From Beaufortia kweichowensis (Eukaryota > Chordata > Actinopteri > Cypriniformes > Gastromyzontidae), in contig CM032811.1 of the NCBI GenBank assembly GCA_019155185.1, positions 7,398,075 to 7,462,074 on the forward strand: a DNA stretch of 64,000 bases. Reading direction: 5' to 3'. Shown piece by piece: positions 27,001-38,348 of the stretch (its first letter is position 1; each line of letters opens with the position of its first letter). The notes under the pieces were generated by a model. It saw nothing but the letters and a program-made list of their open reading frames with translations. It had not been told where the DNA came from and did no database searches. The position numbers and the translations under genes are program-made.

Positions 27001-28295
27001 TGATGATGTACATGTACAGAGGACAGTCTGAATGAGTGAGGTTGAGGTTTATTCATGTAATTTGGTTGGCTAGTTGGTTTGATGTAAACCTGACACCTCC
27101 AGAACACTGCCAACTTTGATTTATCCAATTATTTCTCTCCTACTGCTAAGAAACAAAGCCTTCACGCCAAACTGACAACTGAAATATTCATATGATCTAA
27201 TGCGACTACATCTACACGTCCATCTGACTAAAGCTGTTCATTTTTGGCTGGTGAATAGGACCATCATTATCAAGAATTTGTGATACACAGTTTAACTCTT
27301 GAGCATTGATAATATACAGCTTCCCTGCATTCAAACAGAGCACTGCTTAAAATTCCTGAAACAGTTTAAATTATTAATGATAATTAAGATGAAGGCATTC
27401 AAAAGGGAGAGAGATTTTTACAAAATTGTATTTAACAAAAACAAATTCAATATTTATAGTGTCCACATGTTACCTCATATAGCTCGTATTGAACTGCTGC
27501 AGGAAAACAAGCAATTTTCAATCTTGAGACAGACATAAATAGAGATCTATTCTCAAACACAGGACAGACTTACTAGACTGGCAGTCTACCAGAACTTCTC
27601 TAAGAAGATGCAAACAATTCACTGACATCACCTGCAAGCTTCATCTGAGATGTTGCCAAATGGATGTTGTGCAACACAGATAAGAACCAAAAGCAAATCT
27701 ACCCAATAAAACACCTTCCACAAAATGACCTGACATAAAAAACAGTGATCTACTGTATAACTGCCCAATAATAAACAATGATAATAAACTAACATCAATA
27801 GTCACACCATGCCAATGTTATGGACGTGTGCATGAGCCCCTGATAAACTATATTAGAAGTAGATTAAAAATCATAAAATTATCAGATTCAAGTGATTCAA
27901 CTTAATGACAATTCTCTTAAAAAACACTTGTTCTTGCTTACAGACAAATAAATGTATTGTAAGAAACTGTTATGCCTGTTTTTAATGAATGGCTTGTATT
28001 TGCATTACTATAAATGAAAGCTTCTGTCTATGCACGTTAGCTTAGCACAGCAAGGGCCTGTCCATTGTACAACAGCCTAAAAACAGTCAATTGAACAGCT
28101 GTATGAACCCGCATCAGCTCACATTCACACCGCTAAACGTGAAGTATATAGCAGATCATACTCACAATCCAAGTGTTTCTTTTTCGGGCCCATTATTTCG
28201 TGTGTTGTGGCTTTGCACACTGTTTTGGATACGGCTGATCCAGTAACGCTGTGCTGAGCGGCAGTTATCCTGTCTGTAATGCTCTGCCCAGACAT
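18028..28295 (-). CDS. picalm: Phosphatidylinositol-binding clathrin assembly protein (CALM)
   Basis: Endocytic adaptor that binds PI(4,5)P2, recruits clathrin and AP-2 and sorts vesicle SNAREs. Coding exons, 5' to 3': 28166-28295, 26196-26338, 26004-26079, 25525-25627, 25140-25233, 24873-24984, 24411-24517, 24287-24328, 23492-23577, 23195-23318, 22980-23113, 22792-22883, 22538-22690, 21397-21480, 20658-20747, 19900-20010, 19589-19696, 19389-19419, 19190-19289, 19052-19111, 18865-18969, 18028-18042. With all of these the product is 699 aa. The start MSGQSITDRITAAQHSVTG and the whole ANTH domain (residues 1 to about 290, including MGPKKKH for lipid binding) are near-identical to mammalian CALM. 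A disordered tail follows with clathrin and adaptor motifs (DPF, NPF, DLDSSLANLVG), ending in AQMQFM, equivalent to the mammalian AQIQFM. It is longer than human CALM, mainly through two cassette exons. The alternative ends are listed separately. Confidence 0.96.
18518..18629 (-). CDS. picalm: Alternative picalm exon with a different C-terminus
   Basis: On the minus strand a good acceptor (CTGCATTAG) opens a 112-nt block that continues the frame of exon 18865-18969 in phase 0. It encodes 30 residues with the core RAPGQDPFAQLSLKDFL and then stops (TAG at 18537-18539). A GTACCG donor follows at 18517, so the exon can splice on to downstream exons as 3' UTR. The DPF is an AP-2 appendage-binding type motif. 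Use of this exon would replace the QMQFM end. That it is a real alternative exon is my inference from frame, splice sites and a protein-like composition. Confidence 0.65.
20202..20490. repeat. Palindromic cyprinid-type interspersed repeat
   Basis: The left end reads TTAAAAGGGACAGTTGACCC and the right end GGATAAACTATTCCTATAA, an inverted and diverged version of the left. Between the ends lie matching arms (ACCCTCATCTTGTTCGAAACCTG against CAGGTTTGCAAAG..., and GAAAGTCAATAGAAG at the turn). This is the layout of the very common fish element starting GGGATAGTTCACCC. It lies in a picalm intron. Confidence 0.75.
20658..20747 (-). CDS. picalm: picalm symmetric cassette exon 2 (90 nt)
   Basis: Begins after GCCTGTCAG and ends at GTAGGG. 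Phase 1 on both sides, so skipping keeps the frame. It encodes a proline- and serine-rich block (QHLPNPSPFLSEP) that I do not recall in the standard mammalian CALM sequence. It lies between exons encoding SGHEIFSG and the VDFESVFG block. Confidence 0.75.
21397..21480 (-). CDS. picalm: picalm symmetric cassette exon 1 (84 nt)
   Basis: Begins after TTACCATAG and ends at GTACCATG. Phase 1 on both sides and a multiple of three, so it can be skipped without a frame change. It encodes DQYNPFIDSTSSV...; the NPF triplet is the classic ligand of EH domains such as Eps15 and intersectin. Not present in the common mammalian isoform as I remember it. Confidence 0.75.
21640..21878. mobile_element. Miniature TIR element, hAT-like
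   Basis: The ends are inverted repeats: GGGGTGGGCGGTATGACC at the left against the reverse complement of TCATACCACCCAGCCCTA at the right. About 240 bp, no coding capacity. The terminal motif (GGGCTGGGCGGTATGA type) is common in fish hAT-related elements. I could not find a clean target duplication. Confidence 0.6.
21951..22068. mobile_element. Short TIR element with GGTAACACTTTA ends
   Basis: Left end GGTAACACTTTAGAATAAGG and right end CCTTATTGTAAAGTGTTATCC are inverted copies. The inside resembles the widespread fish repeat built from GTTAACAT and TTCATGTTA units, reduced here to 118 bp. Non-coding, in a picalm intron. Confidence 0.7.
23709..23720 (-). CDS. picalm: Candidate picalm microexon (12 nt)
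   Basis: On the minus strand a long pyrimidine tract ending CCATCTTCAG is followed by 12 nt and then a consensus donor GTAAGTAC. The neighbouring exons (24287-24328 ending LSQ, and 23492-23577 starting APSSLL) both meet at phase 0, so the 12 nt would insert FTVC in frame just after the ANTH domain. Splice signals are strong; usage is inferred. Confidence 0.6.
25745..25795. repeat. Fragment of the cyprinid palindromic repeat
   Basis: A short stretch (AAATTTCATTCA...TTTACCCTCATGTCAGG) resembles one arm of the element at 20202-20490. Degraded and incomplete. Confidence 0.35.
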
Positions 28296-28800
28296 CTTCA
28301 ATGCTTTCCAGCGATCGACGATGAAATGATATTTATAGATATTTAAATTCACGATGCTACCGAATTGCGATCACAGTTCCTGGTCGACCTCCGATGGCAA
28401 AATACGAGACAAAGATAGCCCGGAGACTGATGGGAAGGCTGCTGAAATACAGTTATCCGCGGCTCGACACGATGATGAATCCAGAAACGCTGTTACTAAA
28501 TATCTCCCGCGAAATCGTTACATTGTTGTAATGTTCAATGGCGTGTACTCAAGGTTTGCTGTCTGACTCATCTCTCATCCCTGTCTCGACACTAATCCCG
28601 CCGTTTAACCGCCGCCTGTCTTATTTCTGTAAGCAGGATTGGGAAGCAGCAGCGAAGGCATTCAGTGAAATGGCGGGCCTGTACCGTTCCATGAGAGCTG
28701 CTGGAGGAATATAGGACACTGACCGCTGATGCTGCTGATCCAGGATCAGACTGTGGTACCGTCACCCACACATTTTCTCTTATTACTGCACTTGTTCTAA
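28296..28800 (-). promoter_or_regulatory. picalm: picalm 5' UTR and CpG-rich promoter
   Basis: Upstream of the picalm ATG the base composition changes to GC- and CpG-rich sequence (CTCGACACGATG, ATCCGCGGC, CTCCCGCGAAAT) and returns to AT-rich beyond about 28800. No TATA box is seen. This fits a housekeeping CpG-island promoter; the start site cannot be fixed from the sequence. Confidence 0.6.
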
Positions 28801-28918
28801 ACATGTAGACATCGTTTTTATAATTTAACCAATTATTTCTTAGTACATATTTTTTTCAATAATATTTTTTCCTGACAAAACAGATTGATCTTTGATGAAC
28901 ATTTATTATGGCCCTTAT

Positions 28919-29265
28919 TTAAGCGGATAACTGTCACTCCACATTGAGCATACACATGAAAATGAATCTGAACGATCATTTTTAATAATATTTTAGATAA
29001 TAAATTTAGAAATAATTTTATTTTTTATTTAGATGTTTTGTAAATAACATTACCATTTTTTTTACTTTTTTAGCTTATGTTTATTGTTATGAAACTTTTA
29101 TTTATTTTTATTTATAACTTTTATATTTTATTAAATATTTTCTAAATATTTATTCTCGAGTCTTAGACCTTTTCATCATTTGTTATGATTACATTAGAAT
29201 TCAATAATAAAATATTAAAGTAAATGGTGAAATAACCTGTGGAACGGTGACAGTTAACAGGTTAA
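28919..29265. mobile_element. TTAA-flanked miniature element (piggyBac-like MITE), copy 1
   Basis: TTAA at 28919-28922 and at 29262-29265 bracket 339 bp. The ends are imperfect inverted repeats: GCGGATAACTGTCAC at the left against the reverse complement of GTGACAGTTAACAGG at the right. TTAA duplication is the signature of piggyBac-type transposition. No coding capacity. A second copy lies inverted at 36961-37346. Confidence 0.65.
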
Positions 29266-32090
29266 AGCGATAATAGAGACAGATGCTGACAATAATTTTA
29301 TCAACATGTTTGTTGCGTGTTTTTAATTTAATATTTATGAAAAGGATGCTCATTTGAAACTATTAAGTGTAGCCTCGTTTATTTTAATAATATCTTTATT
29401 AAAATGTTAACCTTTAAATAGTATTATAATTCCATTTAAAATGTCAAGGTGAATAAAATGTATGTGTGATGTGTAAGTAGTGAGTGAATAAATCACGGGT
29501 GTTTAGTGTTTCTCAGGTCTCCTAACATTAACACAAGGTGGCGATAAAGAAGCATTATGCCTCGTGATGCTCTATTGAGAGATTGCTCAAGCAAAATTTG
29601 TCTAATGAATAATTGACGTCAAACATATCTAGATTTATTCATCCAATTATCCAGTTAAAATGACTAAATCAATGGATTGATTTCTTTTTATTTCAGTGTG
29701 GTCCTTTTTGGTTAGTTTTGTTATTTTTTATATACGTTACTGTGTAACAAAATAAGGACACATGACTTTTAAATGAATAGATTTTTTTTACCAAGAATGC
29801 ATTTAATTGATAAGTAATTTCATGGGATTTCACGTGGTATCAGACTGTTCCCACAACAACTCAAAATATTAAAGAAACATCCATTGATATAGTTGGTGAT
29901 ATAGATGTCACCCATTTTTATGTTCCTCTGCCACTTTTACCTGTTTTCCTTTTAATTACTGGTGTCAGATGTGTGTTTTCCCACTCACAGTTGAACACAA
30001 AATAACCTCTTTCGAAAGAACAAAGAATGAAAGATTTTGTTGAAAACCAGCATTTCTCTTGCAAGTGTAAAGCAATTTACAAGAAATGCAAAAGCATACA
30101 ATAATACAGCAACTGAAAAAAATATTGAAATAAGATTTTCATACTTCATTAGGCAGCACAACCATTAATAGTGCTAATAATAAACACTTACTGATGTTAA
30201 CTTAAAGAATTATGTTTGACATAAAAGTTACAATTTTACAATATTACTGTTTATACTGTATATTTCTAAATGATGAACTAAATGCAACCCTAAAAAATCT
30301 GCCAAATTAACCAGAATAACCATAAATACAATAACATAGACTACTGTAGTATGAGAGAGAAATTATTTAATTCTAAGATTTCTCTTTGTTTTCTTTAATA
30401 AGAACACTTAACAACTTACGTCATTCATTTACAGTAAATCTTCCTGCTTATTACTATGATTGCAATGAGCTTTAAAAATAAAAATACTAAAAAAGTAATA
30501 AAAAATTATTTCAAATATTTTAAAGTTAACATCAATGAAGGAGATTCAAACAGTAAATTTGTATGTGAATGAGGTTGTGACCTCTTTTGTAACTGTGGTC
30601 ATATTTCAAAGGTTTTATTATTTATGAAGACAAAACAGGTAAAATACCTGCACATCAAAAGTCCCTCTTTATTTGTTGTTTCGGATTGTTTTCAGCTGGT
30701 GTGGGCCAGGTATTTGTTATGGATGTATACATATTGAAAAATATATAGCCTTAGAGGCTATTAAAACTAAATGTTTTTAGTAATGAAAACAAGTTATATT
30801 GAATTGAGAGTTTCACCTCGATCAGTAATGAAATTTACAACAGATTGTTAGTTTGGTTTGATGTTTGACTTGATGTTACTTAGAAATTTAAGATTGCAGC
30901 TAAACTTTATTTGTTTTACACTGTAATGTTATAAACACAGCATAGTACAAAGATTCTGTGTTAAAGCTCATTCGGCTTTTATTTAGTTAGCATGTGATAA
31001 ATCATATTTGACTGTAATATAAATTCATCTGTAGATAATGTAAAGTGGGGGATGTAAAAGAAGTAGTCTCTATATACTTGTGATGTATAAATTATACTCC
31101 TCTGTAATCAGGAGGTCAAGTGTTAAAACCAAAATACCTGTTATATAGTAAAAATGTATGAGATATAAGCCTTATAAATCTGATCTCAGAACAGAGATCA
31201 TAAAAAAAGGAATGTCATGTGATCTTTTAGGACAAATTACAGCACATGGCTGTACACGACTGTATGTGGGTCGTTTCATGGGTGGGTATGTAAAATGCAG
31301 CTTTTAGTATTTATTTTGTATCCATTTCAGGTGAGGATTGCCATTTGATCCCGTGTGAGATGAATAGTGCCTCTGTCAAAAGCTCTACATATTTGATTTC
31401 AGAACAACCTATTAAGTGTGAGATTTGTCATAAAGAGCCCTCTCTCTCCAATTAAACTATTTGTTCCTTTTGTGATCACTCATATCCTATTAGACTCAGG
31501 TACTCAATATTGGACTTATACGTGTCAAAACAAGGAAATATGAGACAGAGAATGTGACATTTTTCATGTTCTCGAGGTAACAAAAAACTCAAAATCTATG
31601 GGCATCAGGTTAACCTTTGTGCAACACTGAATCTTCATGATATTTTAAAAATGTTAATAAAAAATTATTTGATATGGCTGTATCAACTTGCTACGTGAAA
31701 TTAACTAATAGTAAGAAAACACAAATTGATGCACAGATAAAAGTGAAGCACAAATATAAATAATTTTTTTAAAGGTTGATTAAATTAGTATACAAGGTAA
31801 TACACCTATTGCCTAGAAAAAATGTCACAATGTGCGTTATGCATTTCTAAATTAAAAAGAAAAAAAATAGTTTGTAATATGAATGAATCAGTCTGACTAC
31901 ATTATGTTACGCCAACAAAAGTAGATTTTAAAGGCAACTGGTCAAATGGCAATTGTTTTTATTATCAGTTACATGTAACTCATTTTACAGTTATCAGCTT
32001 TCTAACTATTAACATGACATCTAATGTACATAAAATATAATGTAAAAATGGGCAACGTGTGATTGTGTCTATATGTTGTGGAAGGACACC
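29266..32090. other. Gene-free AT-rich intergenic sequence
   Basis: About 2.8 kb between the divergent picalm and zpld1 promoters. Very AT-rich, with A and T runs. No exon, RNA gene or complete repeat element was recognised. Confidence 0.5.
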
Positions 32091-32678
32091 AGTTCCCTTA
32101 TACGCAGCAGTGTAAAGACATATTTAGCGCTCCACCTAATTACAGGGTCCATGATGTCCCCCTTTTCCCAGTGTCCCTAGACGACGACCCTGTGTAGTGG
32201 ATCAGCGAGCATTATAGCTGAGCTAAATGTAAGGAGCCAGGAGGCCACAATTACAATAGCAGCCACACACTCACTATCAACCCTGATGGGCTGATGGAGA
32301 GAAAAGACCCTTCAGTCACTTCAGCCACCGTTGAAAACATAATTCTAGCCTTCAGTCCCATACTGAGCTCAGACATTATTGAGCGATGACGGAGACAGAT
32401 CAACCCACGAGAAGACGAGTGGGAAATTGTAAAAGCTGCTCATGTTTCTGGCTCCATAAAAAAGATTTGTTCAGCGCTTTGAGATCCTGATGGATGTTCC
32501 CATGTTGTCCAGGACAGCTCTTTTTGTTAAAGACTTCTGATAATAGCTCATTGTTTTGGCTGCTGTAGGGGCCCGTGGTGCAGGCGACCCCATGGAGATG
32601 CCAAGCTGCCCATTCATTCACCGGCAGCAGGTGGAAACGCATGGAGCACACCTCACTTGCTGCCATCAGGGGACTGAG
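32091..32678 (+). promoter_or_regulatory. zpld1: zpld1 upstream block and 5' UTR exon
   Basis: GC content rises against its surroundings. The stretch ends in a consensus donor (ACTGAG, then GTAAGAG) at 32678, and an 88-bp intron runs to CTCCAG at 32766, followed by the exon with the ATG. So the 3' part is a non-coding exon. The 5' part (about 32100-32400) looks like a conserved regulatory block, which is inference only. Confidence 0.5.
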
Positions 32679-32774
32679 GTAAGAGACGGTACGCAACACT
32701 TTAACTTTTTTTAAAGTTTTTTAAGTTGCATTTTTGTGATATTTTACAATTTACCTTCTTCTCCAGGTCTTGAA

Positions 32775-35700
32775 ATGGAGTGGATATGTGTTTCTTTTCT
32801 GCTTTTCCATGGAATCCCTTCAGCTTTAACTCAGTTCAATGGATTCAACTGTGATCCGAACTACCATAGCAGATTTCCTGGTAAGAAATTCAGAGACACC
32901 AAACTATAATCACTGGCATGCAATACAGTAAAGAATATCCTGTCTACAAACACAACAGATATTTACATTTTCCCATTAGCTTTTACAAACATTTCTTCCT
33001 CTCTGTTTCTTCTCAAGGTGACAGAGATATCAGTGTATACTGTGGTGTTCAAACAATCACACTAAAGATTAACCTCTGCCCTGTGCTGTACTCTGGATAC
33101 ACTGATGCTGACCTGGCGCTGAATGGTCGCCATGGAGACGTACAATGCAGAGGTTTCATCAACAACAACACCTTCCCCACAGCGATGCTCTTTAGCATCA
33201 GTCTGAGCACACTGGAGTCCTGTGGGAACACGTTGGTGGTGAGAGATACATTCAATTTAGTAATAAATACTATGGTATTAATATGTTTTTATGCATTGAA
33301 TGCTATACTTTTAGACATGTACTATGGTAAAATTGTGGTATAATTAAAGATTATAACACCATCACGGTACCATGATATTGTCACAGTTCTTTGTTATATC
33401 AAGAGTCATAATACAAAGAGATATGATGCATACCATTGTTTTATGGTTTCAAGAATAACTGATCGGTAACAGTAACTGATCTGTCTATTGGATGTGCTTG
33501 CAATTGTGATTTCAAAGTTATTGAAGAGAAGGTAAAATGTAGTGATTCTTCTTATGTAGATAAGGGATAAGTAGCATTTAATTTTGAGTTCTTTATATAG
33601 TTGTTTATATGTGTGGACAGGTTTCTACAGCTCAGAGCTACAATGCTTACGGAAACATCTCAATGGTGCAGATGGGGAATATATCGGGCTATATTGACAC
33701 CCCAGACCCTCCAACTGTTATCAGCTATTTGCCAGGTCTGCTATATAAATTTAGCTGTAGTTATCCTCTGGAGTACCTGCTCAACAACAGCCAGCTGGCA
33801 TCGTAAGTCTGTCCTGGGATCAATGAGACGTAACACCCTGATTCTTCATACCACATTGTACTGTATGCCTTAAAGGGATAGTTCACCCAAAAATAATTGA
33901 ATATTAAAATAGTATTTACCTATCATGTTGTTTCAAAGCCATATGATTGTTCTTGTTCAAAAGGAGTGAAGTAAGGCACATTGGAGGGACTAACAGCCTC
34001 AGTGACTGAGGATGTCAGTCCTTAGAGTTCTGCCTTTTGTATTCCACAGAAGAAAAATGTTATATGGGTTTTGGAAAAACACAAGGGTAATTTATTCATT
34101 TTCATGAACTATAAATGAAAAGGATTTTCTTAAAAACACTGTAAACTTTTCTGTAAAAACACTTACTGTAGCTGTCTATAGTAATGTTTTGTTGATATTT
34201 TCTGCTGTGAATAGATTGTGCTGATGTATATTTCGGGGTTTTTTTCTTTACCAGTTCATCTGCTGCAATATCAGTAAAAGACCAGAATGGTACTTTCCTG
34301 AGCACTCTTAGTTTAATTCTCTACAATGTAAGTGAGCTATGTTCATGTTTACTCACAGTGAATGTTAATCATATGTATTCATCATTCAGTTATTTTTTTG
34401 CAAACTTTCATAACATAATGTCTTTTACAGGACTCAACCTTCAGTCAGTTGATCTATATACCACTGGCCGGCCTGTCCTTGAAGACCCGAGTGTTTGCTG
34501 CAGTTAAAGCTACTAATCTGGACAGGAGGTATGCAACAGCACAGAACAGAAAAAATATATTTTTGAATGGTATGCAACATATCATTAATCATACATGAAT
34601 CTCTGCACGTATCTGCAGTTTTCAGGTATTGATGAGCACGGTCAAAGGGTTCAGCTTCCTTGAATGCACTGTTGCTTTGGATAAAAGTGCTTGCCAAATG
34701 CATTAATACATGCAGAATGTGTATAAAAGTCTTAACCTGCTAACATTTTATAAATTGTGAGAAAGTCTAACTTCTTACTGACTTTTGAAAAAACTTTTCA
34801 GTATTCAGGAGCTCCCAAGCCTCATTTAGATTCACATTGACAAAAGGTCCCCATTATCTGTTTCTATTTGTTACGACAGAGATTTGAGATTAGCCTCCCA
34901 TTAACAGCAGAAATGACTTTTCCCTACAGGTGGAACGTTCTGATGGATCACTGTTACGCCACTCCCTCAGGGAACCCAAATGATGAAATACGCTATGACC
35001 TTTTCTTTGGGTAATTTTGTATTTACTAAAATGATGTGCACATTAACACAATGAGTGCTTATTATCTGCTTAACAGTCTACAAAACAATGCACAAAGAGG
35101 AGACCTTTTAGAGGAAATCATTTTGTGTGTGTGTGTAAGTTTGCATTTGGGCAATTCCAGCGTTATGGATGTGACAAAAAAGAACACATGTTTTTGAGAA
35201 GCAACTTACTTTGTAGGATTTCTGTGAATTAAAATGCACAAACCAAAAGCAATAGCCAACAAATGAAGAAGAGATGACTCTTCAAAGAACAGAACATCAT
35301 TTATGAGGAATATGGACTGTTAGGGACATAACTGAATTTTGAAAATGGCACATTATCCTTTAAACATTAAATATATATATATATTGTAGAGTAAAAACTT
35401 TCTTTTTTATGGTAAGCTTGACATTTGCATGGATTTTTCCATGTGCTTTTGTTTGGGTATGACTGAAGTTTCAGCTTTTTTAAGTTTTTCTGTGATGGGT
35501 TTTCAAACAGGTGTTACAAAGATCCACAGACAACTGTTTTTGAGAACGGGAAAAGTCAAATGGGCCGCTTTGCATTTGAAGCCTTCCGTTTTGTAAAGCA
35601 TAAGAATCAGAAGATGTCCACTGTGTTCCTGCACTGTGTCACAAAGCTGTGCCGAGCAGATGACTGTCCGACGTTAATGCCGGTAAACCAACGTACTGAT

Positions 35701-36371
35701 GCATGTATTTATGATTAATATGTTTTAAACAACCAGTATGTAACTGTAATATTACTCTGTAACAGATCTGTGGAAAGCGCAGGAGGAGAGACACTGTAGA
35801 GAATCATGTAGTGTCAGGTTCAGCCTCTGAGGACGCGGTCATAACCGCAGGCCCTATAATCACCAGAAGCGGTAAGAGACCTTTATCTTCTGCTTTATAA
35901 TCCTAATCCATGTACATGAAGTCTTCAAACGTTTTATGTTCATCTTGTGCTTTTTGGCAGATGAAACACCAACCAACAATTCACAACTCGGTAAGACTTT
36001 GCTTAATAAGCAGTAGTGACTTAAACTTGTACATCAGTAGACACCCCACCCTCTTCAAACCTTTCTGTGTTAGACATCAGCTCTGTTTTCACAGTCAAAT
36101 GGTAAACACTAGTGTCAAATTCTTTAAATAAGCACAATGACAACTATGGTAAATATTTAAAGATCTTCTCTGTCTTTGAATCCCAACCCACCAACCCCAC
36201 CGTGCAGTGGACAGTTCCTCTCAGCAGTGGAATGCTGTGACCAGTGGCTTGATGTCGGGTGTGGTTGTGTTAGGGGTGATGAGTCTGGGTCTCTTCATCC
36301 TGTCCCTCAGGCTGCTCAGGAAACCCAACCCTTCTAGTCTGACAGGGCTTTGTCTCTCTAACTTCAGATGA
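32775..36371 (+). CDS. zpld1: Zona pellucida-like domain-containing protein 1 (copy B, orthologue)
   Basis: Predicted 410 aa, close to the mammalian length. Exons: 32775-32880, 33018-33238, 33621-33802, 34255-34327, 34431-34528, 34930-35010, 35511-35682, 35766-35871, 35961-35990, 36208-36371. It matches mammalian ZPLD1 over the whole length: FNGFNCDPNYHSRFPGDRD, YCGVQTITLKINLCPVLYSG, LALNGRHGD, GNISGYIDTPDPPT, LPGLLYKFSCSYPLEYL, MSTVFLHCVTKLCRADDCP. Order: signal peptide (to about residue 21), ZP module, a tetrabasic furin-type site (GKRRRRD), short linker, transmembrane helix (LMSGVVVLGVMSLGLFILSL), short tail. ZP modules polymerise once the membrane-proximal part is cleaved. In fish the ZPLD1-type protein is known as a matrix component of the inner-ear cupula. 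The tail lacks the mammalian NPVFD-type end. It lies between the paralogue C downstream and picalm upstream. Confidence 0.96.
33870..34115. repeat. Cyprinid palindromic interspersed repeat in zpld1 intron
   Basis: Starts TTAAAGGGATAGTTCACCC, the consensus left end of the common cyprinid element. It ends in a decayed inverted end (TTCATGAACTATAAA) with the matching CAGAAGAAAAATG arm. The middle holds a small hairpin (CCTCAGTGACTGAGG). Non-coding. Confidence 0.75.
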
Positions 36372-36960
36372 TCTTCAGTCTTTTACCATGACGGCCATAG
36401 CTGAATTCGATTATTTTCATATTTTGCATATTTTATTTGATCCTTTTCAGGGTCTGTGATCCTTTATGTCTTGAAATGCAGATCTAATGTGAGACATCCA
36501 CACAGGATGTCAGAATATTTGTTTGTGCTTTTTTAAGTTCTTTTTGATTTTCTGAGTGTAAATATGTGCTTGAAATGAACAGATGATAGATTGTAAAGAG
36601 GAACAGAGAAAAATTCTTCTTCTTAAAGGAATATTTAAGAAGTTAAAATTAATGTTTTTCCATAGACCTTCAATTTAAGTGCGATTTGTTTTGTGACATG
36701 GTTAACCATTTTTTTACCATTTTATTACCATTTTTTTGTACCAATACTTTTTAAGTCTGTGCTCCTTTTTCTAAGTAGACTTCTGAAATGTGAGTTGTTT
36801 TGGTGCTTGTTGATTGCTGTTTGTGACAAATTTTAGTTCTTTTTTATTAAGCCACATGAAAAACTGTGAAAGTTACAATATAGATACAACAATCATTTTA
36901 TTCACATTATATGATATGGTTTGAAAGTCCGTGATCTTCCAGAATATATCTAATGCAATA
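36372..36960 (+). other. zpld1: zpld1 3' UTR (presumed)
   Basis: AT-rich sequence after the stop codon. No canonical AATAAA occurs before the miniature element; a variant ATTAAA sits at 36960-36965, at the element border. The transcript end is therefore uncertain. Confidence 0.4.
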
Positions 36961-37346
36961 TTAAAACCTGTTAACTGTCACCGTTCCTCAGGTGGAACTT
37001 CTATGGTGTTTCCCCATTCACTTTAATATTTCATAGTTAAATTTTAATCTAATCATTACAAACTAAAGTATGGAAATAAAATAATTTGTTAAATTAAAAT
37101 AAATTGTAAATAAATTGATGGAAAGGTATAAGAGTTCAAATGAAATATTTGACAAATTTTCATAACAATAAACATGAACAAATATGTTTTAATGTTACTG
37201 TAATTGATAAAAAATACCTGAAATAAAAAGACTTTTGAAATGTTTGGAAAAATATCTAATATCTAAAAATTAAAAAATTGTAGTTTAGATTTGTAGTGCA
37301 TTTTCATGTGTATGCTTAATTTCTGCTCTGACCGTTATCGGGTTAA
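36961..37346. mobile_element. TTAA-flanked miniature element (piggyBac-like MITE), copy 2
   Basis: TTAA at 36961-36964 and 37343-37346. Ends AACCTGTTAACTGTCAC and GACCGTTATCGGG are imperfect inverted repeats. The sequence is the reverse orientation of copy 1 (28919-29265), sharing both ends and an internal CATGTGTATGC/GCATACACATG segment. 378 bp, non-coding. Confidence 0.65.
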
Positions 37347-38185
37347 AATGCAGTTGGCCTATCGCCCCTTCTTATGTAGCCTTCTTCTGTACACAGATAA
37401 TAGTAAAGATCTCAGCTAGCATATTAAGCTGAATACGTCATGGCCACCATTGTTTTATTTATAGGTCTGTCACAATTTCCACGGTTTTGTATACTTAACA
37501 ATAGAGGAAGGGGAACACCCAGTACTCTGATTTAACCCTAATTAGAAAAAATGTCGTCCTTCCCAGGTAGCTCAGCTGACAGGTTCATATTACAATTCCA
37601 ATGGATTTTCTGAGGAATTTGTACCATTCAGTACAATTTACCTTATTAGCAGTTAATACGCTATAGAAACACAACTAGACCCCAATGTTTGCTTTTTTAA
37701 TGTTCTGTTTATATCTGTATATAAAAATTTCTTCTGCAACATTATTAAAATGTACTGTAGCATTTCAGGCACAATCGTTGTTTAGTTTAAGGAAATTTCA
37801 ATTACAATTTGGATGTAACAATTGCTCAGAGGTAATATTTATTGACACATACACTGAAGTCCGAAACAAAGAAGGGACCTCCAACATCTTGCGTGCGTTC
37901 TCAATATTCACTTAGTTTATTAAATTACATGTATGTTGTGTTAATAATGTTAATATGTAACAGAATGTTCAAGGGCCATAGAAATGACAAAGGCAGTGGT
38001 CAAAGACAACTTTAAAGATGATGTGTAAGGTTTCATCATCATTTGCCTCTAGGTAAGGACAGTACCTTATCCACAAAAGTGAATTGTTCTCCAAGAACTT
38101 AGTCATCCATACCAAATGGCAAATGACCTTGTTTTGGTCCAATCCTGCAGAAGTGCTTTAACCAACTTTTCTTACACATAGAGAC
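37347..38185. other. Gene-free spacer between copies B and C
   Basis: AT-rich, no exon recognised. The last part is presumably the upstream promoter of copy C. Confidence 0.5.
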
Positions 38186-38193
38186 TATATAAA
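38186..38193 (+). promoter_or_regulatory. TATA box of zpld1-like copy C
   Basis: TATATAAA in the context GACTATATAAAGAAC, 156 bp upstream of the ATG at 38349. This leaves a 5' UTR of about 130 nt if transcription starts near 38217. Copy A also has a TATA box, whereas I see none for the orthologue copy B. Confidence 0.6.
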
Positions 38194-38348
38194 GAACACA
38201 TTTAGTCAGTCAGATTTAATCCAGCGGAAAAGTTGAGGATCTTACTATAAACAGCAGGGATACTTTCAAGACCTCTTCTGGTGTTCTAATAGGGGTCCAG
38301 CTTGTTTTTTTTGTTTAGCTTGACGTTTATGAAAGACAGATAATTGAC

